A stretch of DNA of 64,000 nt from Eubacterium sp. MSJ-33 (lineage in GTDB: Bacteria; Bacillota; Clostridia; Lachnospirales; Lachnospiraceae), in assembly GCF_022174665.1 (NCBI RefSeq), contig NZ_CP076562.1, positions 1,122,501-1,186,500 of the forward strand, read 5' to 3'. Every line of letters begins with the position of its first letter. Position 1 is the first letter of the stretch. Positions 26,463 to 35,664 of the stretch are shown here, one piece after another. A program made the translations under genes and the position numbers. Below the pieces are notes generated by a model. That model searched no databases and was not told the DNA's origin. It saw only the letters and a program-made list of their open reading frames with translations.

Positions 26463-27446
26463 TTATTCCTTCTTCTCCTCTGCTTCAATCACAACCCGTC
26501 CATTTTCGATATGCACTTTCACCTTATTTGTATCAATCCCCGCTGCCGCAAGCATATCATCGCTTAGCTGCACACGGTGTGCCTTATCAAGCACCGAATA
26601 CTCCTCGTGTGTCTCGTCTGTCATATCCGGATTCTCCATCCCATCAATCATATCACGGTAATGCTGTTTCAATATCTTCTCTGTGCTGATCTTGCCATCC
26701 GAGATCATAACAACACGATCAACCTTATGTGCCAGCTTCATATCATGTGTCACAATGATGATCGTAAGTCCCAGTTTACGGTTTAACTGCCGGAACAGAT
26801 CCTGGATCTGAGATGATGTCTTCGTATCCACAGCTCCGGTCGGTTCATCCGCAAGCAGAATTTCCGGTTCATTTGCAAGTGCAACTGCAATGGCAATTCT
26901 CTGCTGTTCTCCACCTGACATCTGCGACGGATAAGAATCCCGCTTATGTTCCATTCCGACAAGTGACAAAAGTTCCTCTGCCCGTGCTCTTCGTTTCTTT
27001 GCAGTTGTGCTAACGGCGAGCATTGGTGCTTCTATATTCTCTAACGATGTCAGATATGGAAACAGATTTCGACCACTCTTCTGCCACACAAATCCGATTT
27101 TTTTCTTCCGATACTGCACCATCTCCCGCTCTGAAAGTTCTGACAGATTTTTATTATCCACTTCGATCCGCCCCGCCGACGGAACTTCCAATCCACCAAT
27201 AATATTCATAAGCGTACTTTTTCCACTGCCGCTTTTTCCGATAACCGCCATCAGTTCTCCACGTTTTACCGTCAGATCCAGTCCTTGCAGCGCCAGCACT
27301 TCCACTTCCTTGGTCTTATATATTTTTACGAGAGAATCACAGACGATCAACGGAGCCTGTTCACAATCAGCTGCCGCTTCATCAAAAGCTTCTTCCATAT
27401 TCTCTTGTGTATCATCCTCGTATCTGTCTGTCAATAATCTCACCAT
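26463..27446 (-). CDS. ABC transporter ATP-binding protein with extra C-terminal domain
   Basis: 327 aa. Walker A GKSGSGKST, signature MSGGEQQRIA, Walker B ILLADEPTGA, H-loop VTHD. This is the MacB/LolD-type ATPase branch. After the ATPase domain (about residue 255) there is an acidic linker and a tail (about 289-327, with QLSDDMLAAAGI and VKVHIENGRVVIE) that resembles the AbrB/SpoVT swapped-hairpin fold. That is unusual for this ATPase group. Its start overlaps the previous ATPase gene by about 35 nt. Confidence 0.9.
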   Translation of the reverse strand: MVRLLTDRYEDDTQENMEEAFDEAAADCEQAPLIVCDSLVKIYKTKEVEVLALQGLDLTVKRGELMAVIGKSGSGKSTLMNIIGGLEVPSAGRIEVDNKNLSELSEREMVQYRKKKIGFVWQKSGRNLFPYLTSLENIEAPMLAVSTTAKKRRARAEELLSLVGMEHKRDSYPSQMSGGEQQRIAIAVALANEPEILLADEPTGAVDTKTSSQIQDLFRQLNRKLGLTIIIVTHDMKLAHKVDRVVMISDGKISTEKILKQHYRDMIDGMENPDMTDETHEEYSVLDKAHRVQLSDDMLAAAGIDTNKVKVHIENGRVVIEAEEKKE

Positions 27447-28104
27447 CCTCTAACTCATATACTACGTCCCCAAGTTCCATCAGATTCGGATCATGTGTCG
27501 TCATCACAATTGTGACACCTTCTTTTTCAATCAGATCCCGGAACAACTTCATAACCCGAAGGCCGGTTTCTGTATCCAGGGCACCGGTCGGCTCATCTGC
27601 AAAGACAACCTTCGGTCGATGTGCAACTGCACGGGCAATTGCCACCCGTTGCTGCTCGCCTCCCGACATTTGCCCGGGCAAATGAAGCATACGCTCCTCC
27701 ATACCTACGAGTGCAAGCGTTTCCCGAATTCTTGCATCAACCTCGTTAGGTGATAAATCAGCTTCTGCCAGCCGCATAGCAAAATCAACATTCTCATATG
27801 CATTCATAATCGGAATCAATGCCACCGCCTGAAAAACAAATCCAATCTCGTTTCTCCGAAGCTGTTCTTTCTCCAATTCTGTGATATCTCTGTAATCCTG
27901 TCCGTCAAATATCACATTTCCATCTGTCGGCGCATCCAGCGTACTTAAAATATTCATCAATGTTGTTTTACCACTACCGGAACGTCCCTTCAGAATTGTA
28001 AGCTTTCCCTGTGGAATTTCAACATCCACACCTTTTAACGCATAAAACTCTCCGGCTCCGGTCGGAAACATTCTTATAATATTGTTTGCCTGTATTATAT
28101 TCAT
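27412..28104 (-). CDS. ABC transporter ATP-binding protein (MacB/LolD type)
   Basis: 230 aa. Walker A GRSGSGKTT, signature MSGGEQQRVAIARA, Walker B VVFADEPTGALD, H-loop TTHD. It powers the large FtsX-type permease encoded 20 bp upstream. The operon has a second ATPase but only one permease gene, so the two ATPases may form a heterodimer, or one may serve the second half of the double permease. Confidence 0.93.
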   Translation of the reverse strand: MNIIQANNIIRMFPTGAGEFYALKGVDVEIPQGKLTILKGRSGSGKTTLMNILSTLDAPTDGNVIFDGQDYRDITELEKEQLRRNEIGFVFQAVALIPIMNAYENVDFAMRLAEADLSPNEVDARIRETLALVGMEERMLHLPGQMSGGEQQRVAIARAVAHRPKVVFADEPTGALDTETGLRVMKLFRDLIEKEGVTIVMTTHDPNLMELGDVVYELEDGEIIDRQIRG

Positions 28105-28123
28105 AGATGCCTCCTCACCTTAC

Positions 28124-30931
28124 CTATTCTTCGCCTAATTTCAATGCTTGTGTAATATTGAGACTTCGTATCAGGCGCCGCAGGATTAAAATGCACAACA
28201 AAATCATCACAGCAAGCACAATCACCAGTTTCAACACATCAGTGGCATCCAGATATACATAAATGCTTAAATTATGTTTCTGTGGCAGATAAATTACACC
28301 AAACAACCGTACAAACAGATAGGTTGCAACACCTCCGCAAAGTCCTCCGGCCAATATAGACGGAACCGTTGAAAACAGATGTTCATTCGCAAGCATCCGA
28401 TTGACTTCTTTTTCTGAAAGTCCCATCGCACGGTACACACCAAATAACAATTCTCTCTGGCGAATAGACGAGATCCAGTAAATCAGAAATCCAATCATGC
28501 ACAAAATAAGCGCTATGATAAAGCTTAGTGTAAACATGCCATTTGTAATACGAATCATTGCAGCTTCCTTCATCGCCCAAATATCCTCATCCAATGCAGT
28601 ATAGGATGAAAGTGTTGTATCTGATTTCTCAATCATTGCTTTCACCTGCCCGCTTGAGACTCCATCCGCAAGCTTATACCATATCTCATATGGAGAGATC
28701 TTAAAATTCTGAACGGTTTTCGCATAGTTTGCCACAACCAAGTAATGCTCAATTTCCTCCCCATCTTCATACGTATACTGTGTAAATCCAGGCCATGCAT
28801 CTACGATGGCAACTACCTTTCCACTGATCGTTCCGCGCACAGTTTCCTGTTTCATTACAGAATCCCCATATCGATCGCAATTCACAAGATCCCCAACCTT
28901 CACCTCCAAGGCATTCGCCAGATTCTTTGACAATATCACACCATTTTCCTGTGTTGCAAGTGCATTCAGGTATGTGTACCAATGTTCTTTTTTATTTAAC
29001 TCCTCCTGCAAATATGCAGTCTGTCCAAAATCCTTTGTGTGAATTCCCATAAACTCACAATCAGCGATTTTCTTTTTTCCCTTACTCACAGAAACATTAT
29101 TCGTGCGAATCACCTTCGCCATGCTCGTGCATAGTCCCTGATTCACCGCCTCTTCATATTTGACTGGGTCCGGCTCCACATACTCATAATCAATATCCGT
29201 TGCATTCACATAATACGCCTGCATCTTCCAGTTTTCCTGAAGACGTATATCGGAACCATCCGCATACCGGATACGGTTCTCATAATTCTGATTGATTGTT
29301 CTTGCTGCATTTGCATTGAATAACCCAAGTGCTACCGTCAATATGAGAAAAACAGATATAAATCCCTGTTTTCGGAAATTCCGTGTAATCTGCAGAAACG
29401 ATGCATATACTGCCGGTTTCCATTTTTTTCTGCCAATCCGGTATACGAGCTGTACCAGATAATGCACCAGCCTTAACACAACCAGTCCCATTGCCACAAT
29501 AAACAGTACCGAATCCAGGAAAATCAACGGATCCATCTTCGAACCAAGCAGTGCACGCGCACGAATCTTTTCAATTTCCTGATTGAAATTATGCAACAGA
29601 TACAAAGATCCTGCAAGCAATACAATATCCAGGAAATATTTCTCCCAGATCATCTTCGTATTCAGTTTATTATTTGATTTTTGCTGTACAATCGACACTC
29701 CGGAATGTACAACAACCGGAATCAAAATAAATATGATTCCAACTATAGATGCCAGCAATCCATACACCAGCATCATCGGCGTAAACCCATACATAGACAG
29801 ATTTCCAACATGGAACGTAAGGAAATCCGTCGTGGATGCTGCAAGCATGCACAAACCATATCCAAGAGGGATTCCGATCAGCATTGCAGCAAGGCTTAAA
29901 ATGCCAGCCTGCAGTGCATATTCTGCCACAATCTGTATTCTGCGATATCCACGGCTTCGCATCATCGCAATCTCACCGGTTTCCGCTTCCACGATTTGTC
30001 CGGTTACCATATAGATAAATGCAAGCACCAATCCCAGCAAAGGAAGCTCCAATACCCACAACATAATATTAACAGATTTCTCATTTGTGTTATATTGTTG
30101 AAGGATGTTCATGAAAGAGTCCTGAAAATTCTCATCTTCCTTATGAAATTGTTCCAGATAATACTGCACATCTGTTACATTCTTTTGATTAATCCGCGTA
30201 TAATCCAGAAGAACATTGGTTGTATAGTTAATTTTTTCATATGAGAAATCCTGTACAATTGCATCGAATGTATCTTCACTCACAAAGATTTCTTCTTCCA
30301 TCGTATTCGGTGCTGTATACCAAAACAAATCTGTACTCTCCCGCTCTTTGAATATACCTGCAATATACAACTCCAGATTCTCATTTTTATGATTCTTCAA
30401 CTGTGGGAAATGCAGTGTTTCCCCGACTGTATAGCCACATGCATCCATCACGCTCTCCGACATGATACATGCATATCCTTCTCCGTCATAAGCAGCATAA
30501 TCCTCACCTGTCAGTATCTGCGCATGATCCAGAATCTCCGGCATATACGATACCGCCAGATATTTTCCTTTTCCTCCGTAGCTTCCCTGACAAGACTGTG
30601 CTTCCAGTTTCAAGACAGACTGCGATTCGATTGGCGTTACATCATCAAGATATTTCTGCCATGTGCTCTGATATCCCGCAATTCCACGCATAACAGAATC
30701 GGCCGTTTCGTGTTTTTCTGTCTTATACGCGCCGACCCGTCCGATCACAGCCGGATACTGATTGTTCTCCACACCTGCATCATGAAAGCTGTCGAGCAGC
30801 ATTTTATTGAGTGACCCGGCTTTAAACATTGGCTGGCAGGACACGGCGGCCACAAGAAAGATCAGACCTAAAAGCAGACAGGTTGTGAGCCACTTTTTAT
30901 TCTGTATTTTTCGTAAAACAAATCGAATCAT
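28124..30931 (-). CDS. FtsX/MacB-type ABC permease
   Basis: 935 aa. An N-terminal helix (about 15-33), a large extracytoplasmic domain, three helices with MRSRGYRRIQI at about 330 (FtsX coupling helix region), a central helix group, a second extracytoplasmic domain (about 545-790) and a C-terminal FtsX domain with VYRAMGLSEKEV. Two FtsX units in one chain make it a pseudo-dimeric permease like those of BceB or the lipoprotein exporters. It works with two ATPases and two lipoprotein adaptors in the same operon. Confidence 0.92.
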   Translation of the reverse strand: MIRFVLRKIQNKKWLTTCLLLGLIFLVAAVSCQPMFKAGSLNKMLLDSFHDAGVENNQYPAVIGRVGAYKTEKHETADSVMRGIAGYQSTWQKYLDDVTPIESQSVLKLEAQSCQGSYGGKGKYLAVSYMPEILDHAQILTGEDYAAYDGEGYACIMSESVMDACGYTVGETLHFPQLKNHKNENLELYIAGIFKERESTDLFWYTAPNTMEEEIFVSEDTFDAIVQDFSYEKINYTTNVLLDYTRINQKNVTDVQYYLEQFHKEDENFQDSFMNILQQYNTNEKSVNIMLWVLELPLLGLVLAFIYMVTGQIVEAETGEIAMMRSRGYRRIQIVAEYALQAGILSLAAMLIGIPLGYGLCMLAASTTDFLTFHVGNLSMYGFTPMMLVYGLLASIVGIIFILIPVVVHSGVSIVQQKSNNKLNTKMIWEKYFLDIVLLAGSLYLLHNFNQEIEKIRARALLGSKMDPLIFLDSVLFIVAMGLVVLRLVHYLVQLVYRIGRKKWKPAVYASFLQITRNFRKQGFISVFLILTVALGLFNANAARTINQNYENRIRYADGSDIRLQENWKMQAYYVNATDIDYEYVEPDPVKYEEAVNQGLCTSMAKVIRTNNVSVSKGKKKIADCEFMGIHTKDFGQTAYLQEELNKKEHWYTYLNALATQENGVILSKNLANALEVKVGDLVNCDRYGDSVMKQETVRGTISGKVVAIVDAWPGFTQYTYEDGEEIEHYLVVANYAKTVQNFKISPYEIWYKLADGVSSGQVKAMIEKSDTTLSSYTALDEDIWAMKEAAMIRITNGMFTLSFIIALILCMIGFLIYWISSIRQRELLFGVYRAMGLSEKEVNRMLANEHLFSTVPSILAGGLCGGVATYLFVRLFGVIYLPQKHNLSIYVYLDATDVLKLVIVLAVMILLCILILRRLIRSLNITQALKLGEE

Positions 30932-30934
30932 CTC

Positions 30935-33220
30935 TTACTCCTCTTCTGCGATTGGTCCGGCAAGAACATCGCCCTCGCTCAATCCATTAAAAATAACTGC
31001 CGTTGTACTTCCCTTTTTGTATTTGGAAGTATCCTGTGTTGCACTAAAACTCTTCATCTCGATGTATTGTTTTTCCAGATTTCCGTCCACAATTTTCCAC
31101 ACATAATACCTCTCCACACCTTTTTCACGTTTTGGTTTCTCTGTATATATCATATCAGAAGGAATCGTATATACATCCTGCAATGATACAGTTGGATATG
31201 ACAACATCTGTACGTCCTGTATATCTGCAATATCTGCATTTCCTTCTAATTTGACATAATACATCTGACTGTCATATGCGATGCTCTGTGTAATATATAC
31301 TTTATTTCCCTTCGTTGTTATATAATATCCTTCCGGCGCCCCTTCTGCTGTTCCTGTCGATCCACAGATTGTTCCCTGCAACTGTTTTTCGTCGGCATCC
31401 TGAATCTGAACAAGCGTTCCAAGCGGCACCGTATTCTTGTCGTTGATATAGATTGCAAGTTTCTCCTGTGCCGGTATATCTATGGCAAAAAGCTTATCAC
31501 CGGCTTTTACCTTGGCTCCATTCTCAACATATACCGTATAAATCACGCCAGCATTTTCTGCACAAATAGATATCACACCGGAGCCATTATTGTTTTCACT
31601 CACTTCGTCATAATCCTGCTGTGCCTTTTTTGCCTGATACTCATAATCCAGTGTCTGGACCTGAAAATCTATATTCTCCATCTGAATATCCAGGTCCAGC
31701 ATTGCCTGCATATTCGGATTTTTCTCCCGCTCTGCATCTGTGCCGGTCGCCATCTGTGCATCTGTCCCTGTCGCAAGTGGATTTCCCTGTTTTTCTGTCT
31801 GAAGCAAACGAATCCGGTCTTCATGTGCCTGTACCGATTTCTCCCGGTTTTCTTTCATACTTTCCATATTGGACCGCATCTCAGCAAGCTTTGCACTTCC
31901 TTCATCTGTACGTATCTTTACTATAGCCTCCCCCTGCTCAACAGATGCACTTCCCCCACTTACACAAACCTCCTGCACCGTTCCTTCATAAGATGATTTA
32001 TAATATTTTCTGGTACTGTCTTCGACTACCGAACGGTTTGTATAATACATGGCATCAAAATCCGATGCTTTTTGCACAACATACTCGTCATATTGATCCG
32101 GCCAGGCAGCGTCCGTCGTATAATAGACTTTCTCCCCTTCCGAAAGTCCGGAAAGAACCTCCACATTCATGTTATCATCCACGCCCGTTTCAATATATCG
32201 TGCTTCCCGCTGCTCTCCATTTTTTACATACACAAATGTTCCCTTATCGTCTTCATAAATGGAATCCTTGCCAACATACAACACATCTTCCGCCCGGTTA
32301 CGCACTAGATAGATTGGAATGACGGTTCCAACCTTTCCACGTTTTGTCATGTCTTCATACTGCATACGAAGATCCGGATATTTCATCTGATTTTCAGCAG
32401 CCATTCTCTCCTGGGCACTGTATGGATACTCCTGAAGTGCTATTTTCTGCCCATCCTGCATCGTATAATATTTGTCGTATTTTTTTAATATTTCATCTTT
32501 GATTGTTTTATTCTGCACACTGATATATGTATCTTCATAATCCGCAATGACAACCACATTTTCCGCACTTGTCACCTGATTTTCATATGGAAACTGTTTG
32601 ACATATGTAATATATCCACTCGCCGCCGCCTTCAATGTTCCATTGTCAATCACTTCCTGCTGCGCCTGTATCTGTTCATCATAATTTGCAAGTTTATGCT
32701 TATATAACAATGCATCGTAATTTGCATTTTCCTGCTCCGTTGCAATCTCTTTTTCTGTCTGTGACACGCCCTCGGTATCCCCAAGCTGATTTTGTCCATC
32801 CTGCTTCAATTGAAGCTTCTGTATAGCAAGCTCATGTTTTTTACTTTCCAGTTCATATTTGCTTACAAGCAGTGCACGGTCTTCCTGCAGATCTGCCTGC
32901 GTCTTCTTCGCTACGTCCAGATCCGCGATTGCGACAATCTGTCCCTCTTGCACATAATCTCCCACATTAACAAGTATATCTGCCACTTCTACCTGTGTAG
33001 TCCAAAATACCGGATATTCCTTCGGCACAATTGAACCATACAGAATTTCCATAGAACCGACATCTCCATATGAAACTTCACGATAGGATTCTGTTCCTGA
33101 AACCGGTTCTAGAAGTTCTGGTGCGTCGGCATATTTTTTACCACAGGCAGCCAGCGAAAATGTACATATCACACTCATCCACAGGCAGAGCTGTTTTTTT
33201 ATCTTTGATTGTATTCTCAT
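30935..33220 (-). CDS. Membrane-fusion-type lipoprotein, long, with two adaptor halves
   Basis: 761 aa. Lipoprotein signal with lipobox SLAAC (Cys at about 26). HlyD/MacA-like features occur twice: biotinyl-lipoyl segments (NVGDYVQEGQIVAIADLD near 90, and VYVENGAKVKAGDKLFAIDI near 560), each with long Gln/Glu-rich coiled coils. It is about twice the usual adaptor length, so it appears to be two adaptors fused. It probably forms the extracytoplasmic part of the export complex. Overlaps the preceding adaptor gene by 4 nt. Confidence 0.85.
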   Translation of the reverse strand: MRIQSKIKKQLCLWMSVICTFSLAACGKKYADAPELLEPVSGTESYREVSYGDVGSMEILYGSIVPKEYPVFWTTQVEVADILVNVGDYVQEGQIVAIADLDVAKKTQADLQEDRALLVSKYELESKKHELAIQKLQLKQDGQNQLGDTEGVSQTEKEIATEQENANYDALLYKHKLANYDEQIQAQQEVIDNGTLKAAASGYITYVKQFPYENQVTSAENVVVIADYEDTYISVQNKTIKDEILKKYDKYYTMQDGQKIALQEYPYSAQERMAAENQMKYPDLRMQYEDMTKRGKVGTVIPIYLVRNRAEDVLYVGKDSIYEDDKGTFVYVKNGEQREARYIETGVDDNMNVEVLSGLSEGEKVYYTTDAAWPDQYDEYVVQKASDFDAMYYTNRSVVEDSTRKYYKSSYEGTVQEVCVSGGSASVEQGEAIVKIRTDEGSAKLAEMRSNMESMKENREKSVQAHEDRIRLLQTEKQGNPLATGTDAQMATGTDAEREKNPNMQAMLDLDIQMENIDFQVQTLDYEYQAKKAQQDYDEVSENNNGSGVISICAENAGVIYTVYVENGAKVKAGDKLFAIDIPAQEKLAIYINDKNTVPLGTLVQIQDADEKQLQGTICGSTGTAEGAPEGYYITTKGNKVYITQSIAYDSQMYYVKLEGNADIADIQDVQMLSYPTVSLQDVYTIPSDMIYTEKPKREKGVERYYVWKIVDGNLEKQYIEMKSFSATQDTSKYKKGSTTAVIFNGLSEGDVLAGPIAEEE

Positions 33221-34224
33221 TTTGAAACCACCACCTTGTCACCTTCCTGCAAGCCCTCTTCAATCACGGTGTATCCATTTACGGTACTTCCGGTTTTCAC
33301 CGGAACCCCATGACGAAATCCCTGGTCATCCACCTGATACACATAAGTTTCGTCCTTCACAGACATGATTGCATCCTGTGGAACATATAATACATCCTTA
33401 ATGACATCCTTCTTGATTACAAGATTGAGGGAACTTGAACTCGGACGTCCCGTCGAATCTGCCAAAACAAAGCTTAGTTTTCGTTTCGCACCCGCATCGG
33501 AATCTGTCGCAGTTTCTTCTATGTCTGATAATACAATATCGTAACTGCCCACGCCAAATGTTGCCGTGTATATCTGCCCCACCTGAAAGTCATAATCGTC
33601 ATCCGTTGTCGTCGTATATTTGTCAGAACCATACAATAATTTTACAAGTGGATCATATGCATATACCGTTCCATATTCGAGCATATCGGATATGCTGCTG
33701 ACAACGCCGTCTTCCTCCGCCTTAATCGTATATGTCTCCAGTTTTGCATCAAGCTCATCTATATAAAGTCTCGCTATTTCCTGATCTTTCTGCAACTCTT
33801 TGATGCTTTCCAGATTTGCATCTGTCTGGTTGATCTGATCCAATCGTGTGTAATGGTCTATCAGCAAGGCATCTTCTTCCACCCTGTTTTCATATTGCTG
33901 CCGCTCTTTATCTATATCATCTGACTGAAACGTGATCAATGTATCTCCCGCTTTTACAGCATCTCCTTGTTTCACATATACCTGATCCACCTTCATCTCG
34001 TCATGATCCGCATGATATTCCTGATACCGGAACTCCTTTGCCTCCAGGCGAAGGATAAGTTCCGGCTCGATATCGCCCCGCATAACCTTCTCCGTAGTGT
34101 ATGTCATTTTCTCATATTCCGGAATTGTAATCGTGAGATCATCCGTCTGTTTTTTTCCGCTGCATCCTGACAGAAGACTCATCCCAATCGCAATTGCCAC
34201 TATTTTTATACCTTTTTTTCTCAC
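33217..34224 (-). CDS. Membrane-fusion-type lipoprotein (HlyD/MacA-like)
   Basis: About 335 aa from a GTG start at 34222-34224. The reasons are a GAGGA site 8 nt upstream, a compact lipoprotein signal (KIVAIAIGMSLLSGC) that begins right after it, and a predicted -10 at 34256-34261 that puts all upstream ATGs outside or at the very edge of the transcript. A lipoyl-like segment (VYVKQGDAVKAGDTLITF) and a coiled coil follow, then beta-barrel-like regions. First gene of the export operon. Confidence 0.86.
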   Translation of the reverse strand: MRKKGIKIVAIAIGMSLLSGCSGKKQTDDLTITIPEYEKMTYTTEKVMRGDIEPELILRLEAKEFRYQEYHADHDEMKVDQVYVKQGDAVKAGDTLITFQSDDIDKERQQYENRVEEDALLIDHYTRLDQINQTDANLESIKELQKDQEIARLYIDELDAKLETYTIKAEEDGVVSSISDMLEYGTVYAYDPLVKLLYGSDKYTTTTDDDYDFQVGQIYTATFGVGSYDIVLSDIEETATDSDAGAKRKLSFVLADSTGRPSSSSLNLVIKKDVIKDVLYVPQDAIMSVKDETYVYQVDDQGFRHGVPVKTGSTVNGYTVIEEGLQEGDKVVVSK

Positions 34225-34255
34225 GGCAGTATCCTCGCAGTATTTTGATAAAAAT

Positions 34256-34287
34256 ATCATATCATATAAATGTATCTGAATTGTATC
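34256..34287 (-). promoter_or_regulatory. Response-regulator promoter with paired GATACA boxes, export operon
   Basis: On the minus strand GATACA at 34287-34282 and again at 34276-34271 (11-bp phase), then 9 nt, then a -10-like TATGAT at 34261-34256. The arrangement is identical to that at 23409-23440. It gives a leader of about 25 nt before the GTG start of the first adaptor gene. Confidence 0.72.
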
Positions 34288-34307
34288 AATTTCTGTATAT
34301 TTATAGC

Positions 34308-34347
34308 AAAAAAAGACTTCAATCTGCCATAGGCCGATTGAAGTCTT
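34308..34347 (-). terminator. Terminator of the rpsF-ssb-rpsR operon
   Basis: GACTTCAATC pairs with GATTGAAGTC around a 10-nt loop, extended by AA/TT, followed by seven T on the minus strand. It lies just after the rpsR stop and about 20 bp before the export-operon promoter boxes. Confidence 0.92.
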
Positions 34348-34357
34348 CACATTCGTC

Positions 34358-34630
34358 TTACTCTACTACGTAAGGAATAAGAGCTACGTGTCTTGCTCTC
34401 TTAATAGCAACTGTAAGTGCACGCTGATGCTTTGCACAGTTACCGGTAATTCTTCTAGGAAGAATCTTTCCTCTTTCAGAGATGTATCTCTTAAGCTTGT
34501 TTGTATCCTTGTAATCAATTACTGCATTCTTCTCTGCACAGAATACACAAACCTTTTTTCTTCTACGAATAGGTCTTCTCTTCATAGGAGCGTCTGGACG
34601 ATCGCTCTTCTCTGTCTTATTATAAGCCAT
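34358..34630 (-). CDS. rpsR: 30S ribosomal protein S18
   Basis: 90 aa. The core [20 protein letters not shown] is typical of S18, with an upstream CVFC pair that together with the NCAKH Cys/His makes the zinc-binding (C+) form. The N-terminus has a Lys/Arg-rich extension. It binds the S6 heterodimer on the platform of the small subunit. Last gene of rpsF-ssb-rpsR. Confidence 0.97.
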   Translation of the reverse strand: MAYNKTEKSDRPDAPMKRRPIRRRKKVCVFCAEKNAVIDYKDTNKLKRYISERGKILPRRITGNCAKHQRALTVAIKRARHVALIPYVVE

Positions 34631-34674
34631 TACTAATTACCTCCATTTAATTTCCGCATTGCACGGATTCCAAA

Positions 34675-35130
34675 TTACTTAAATGGTAAATCGTTGCCTA
34701 ATGAACCTGTCGGAACATCCATAAAGCCATCTGCACTGGCATTGCCCGGTGCCGGTCTGTCTTCCTGCTGATATCCACCGCCATTGTTTCCAGATGCATT
34801 CTTGCTCTCTGCAAACTCCTGTTCTTCTACAACAACCTCTGTTGTATAGACCTTATTGCCGTCCTTATTTGTATAGCTGCCTGTCTGAATACGTCCTGTA
34901 ATTGCAATCTTTGTACCCTGCTTCAAATACTTCTCAGCAAACTCTCCGTTTCTGCCGAATGCGACACAGGAGATAAAATCTGCCGTCTGTTCATTTCCGG
35001 AGTTATCTCTTCTCTGGAATCTACGATCTACTGCAAGTGTATATCTTGCGATTGCTAAAGGCTCAGCCGCCTGCGAATATCTTACTTCAGGATCACGGGT
35101 TAAACGACCCATCAAAATTACTTTGTTCAT
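34675..35130 (-). CDS. ssb: Single-stranded DNA-binding protein
   Basis: 151 aa. OB fold beginning MNKVILMGRLTRDPEVRYS, a Gly/Gln/Asn-rich linker and the acidic C-terminal tip ending DLPFK (rather than the usual DxPF end), through which SSB recruits repair proteins. Standard position between rpsF and rpsR, 19 bp after rpsF. Confidence 0.96.
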   Translation of the reverse strand: MNKVILMGRLTRDPEVRYSQAAEPLAIARYTLAVDRRFQRRDNSGNEQTADFISCVAFGRNGEFAEKYLKQGTKIAITGRIQTGSYTNKDGNKVYTTEVVVEEQEFAESKNASGNNGGGYQQEDRPAPGNASADGFMDVPTGSLGNDLPFK

Positions 35131-35148
35131 CGGAAATCCTCCTAACTA

Positions 35149-35439
35149 CTACTCTGCGTCCTGTCTAACACAAAGATATCTGAGAACAGATTCCATAATA
35201 CGAACACTTGCTTCGATCTGAGCTGGAGCTTCAGCGTTTGCATCAAACTGAATGAAGTAGTAGAAACCTTCCTTCATCTTCTGAATCTCGTATGCCAATC
35301 TCAGCTTGCCTTTTTCGTCAACGTTTGTGATTGTGCCGCCTGCCTTCTCGATAATAGCCTTAGCCTTATCTACAACAGCAGTTCTTGCGTCATCATCAAT
35401 CTTTGCGCTAACAACCAACGCTAATTCATACTTGTTCAT
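35149..35439 (-). CDS. rpsF: 30S ribosomal protein S6
   Basis: 96 aa. Begins MNKYELALVVSAKID, has the KLRLAYEIQKMKEGFYYFIQFDA core and RIMESVLRYLCV. It pairs with S18 in the ribosome. First gene of the operon; a good sigma-A promoter and a structured leader lie upstream. Confidence 0.97.
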   Translation of the reverse strand: MNKYELALVVSAKIDDDARTAVVDKAKAIIEKAGGTITNVDEKGKLRLAYEIQKMKEGFYYFIQFDANAEAPAQIEASVRIMESVLRYLCVRQDAE

Positions 35440-35449
35440 GTTATTGCAC

Positions 35450-35511
35450 CTCCTTATGGTCTATTGGCCTCCGAACTAGTCGGAAGCAAGGAATATAAAA
35501 ATATATCACAG
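35450..35511 (-). promoter_or_regulatory. rpsF leader, candidate S6:S18 autoregulatory motif
   Basis: The leader between the promoter and rpsF contains a CCGA/TCGG hairpin with a following GGCC segment on the minus strand (about 35457-35490). An S6:S18-binding RNA is known in rpsF leaders of many bacteria. The position fits, but the conserved bulge cannot be confirmed by eye. Confidence 0.35.
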
Positions 35512-35517
35512 AGTTAG

Positions 35518-35546
35518 ATATTACCATACGATATTTTATTTTGCAA
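35518..35546 (-). promoter_or_regulatory. Sigma-A promoter of rpsF-ssb-rpsR
   Basis: On the minus strand -35 TTGCAA (35546-35541), 17-nt spacer, -10 TAATAT (35523-35518). It lies about 80 bp upstream of rpsF. Confidence 0.75.
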
Positions 35547-35664
35547 GCGATTTTTCATATTTTTTATCATTTCATTTTTATCCATCGGTATTATAAAGAT
35601 TAACACACAAAGTTCTTCCCCGCCCCGGTTGTTGTATTCCTATTGTATTTATGTTACATTTAAT

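Noticed and set aside
34225..34350. Longer start for the first adaptor lipoprotein
   Set aside because: It would run through the rpsR terminator and the -10 box of the export promoter and would spoil the lipoprotein signal.
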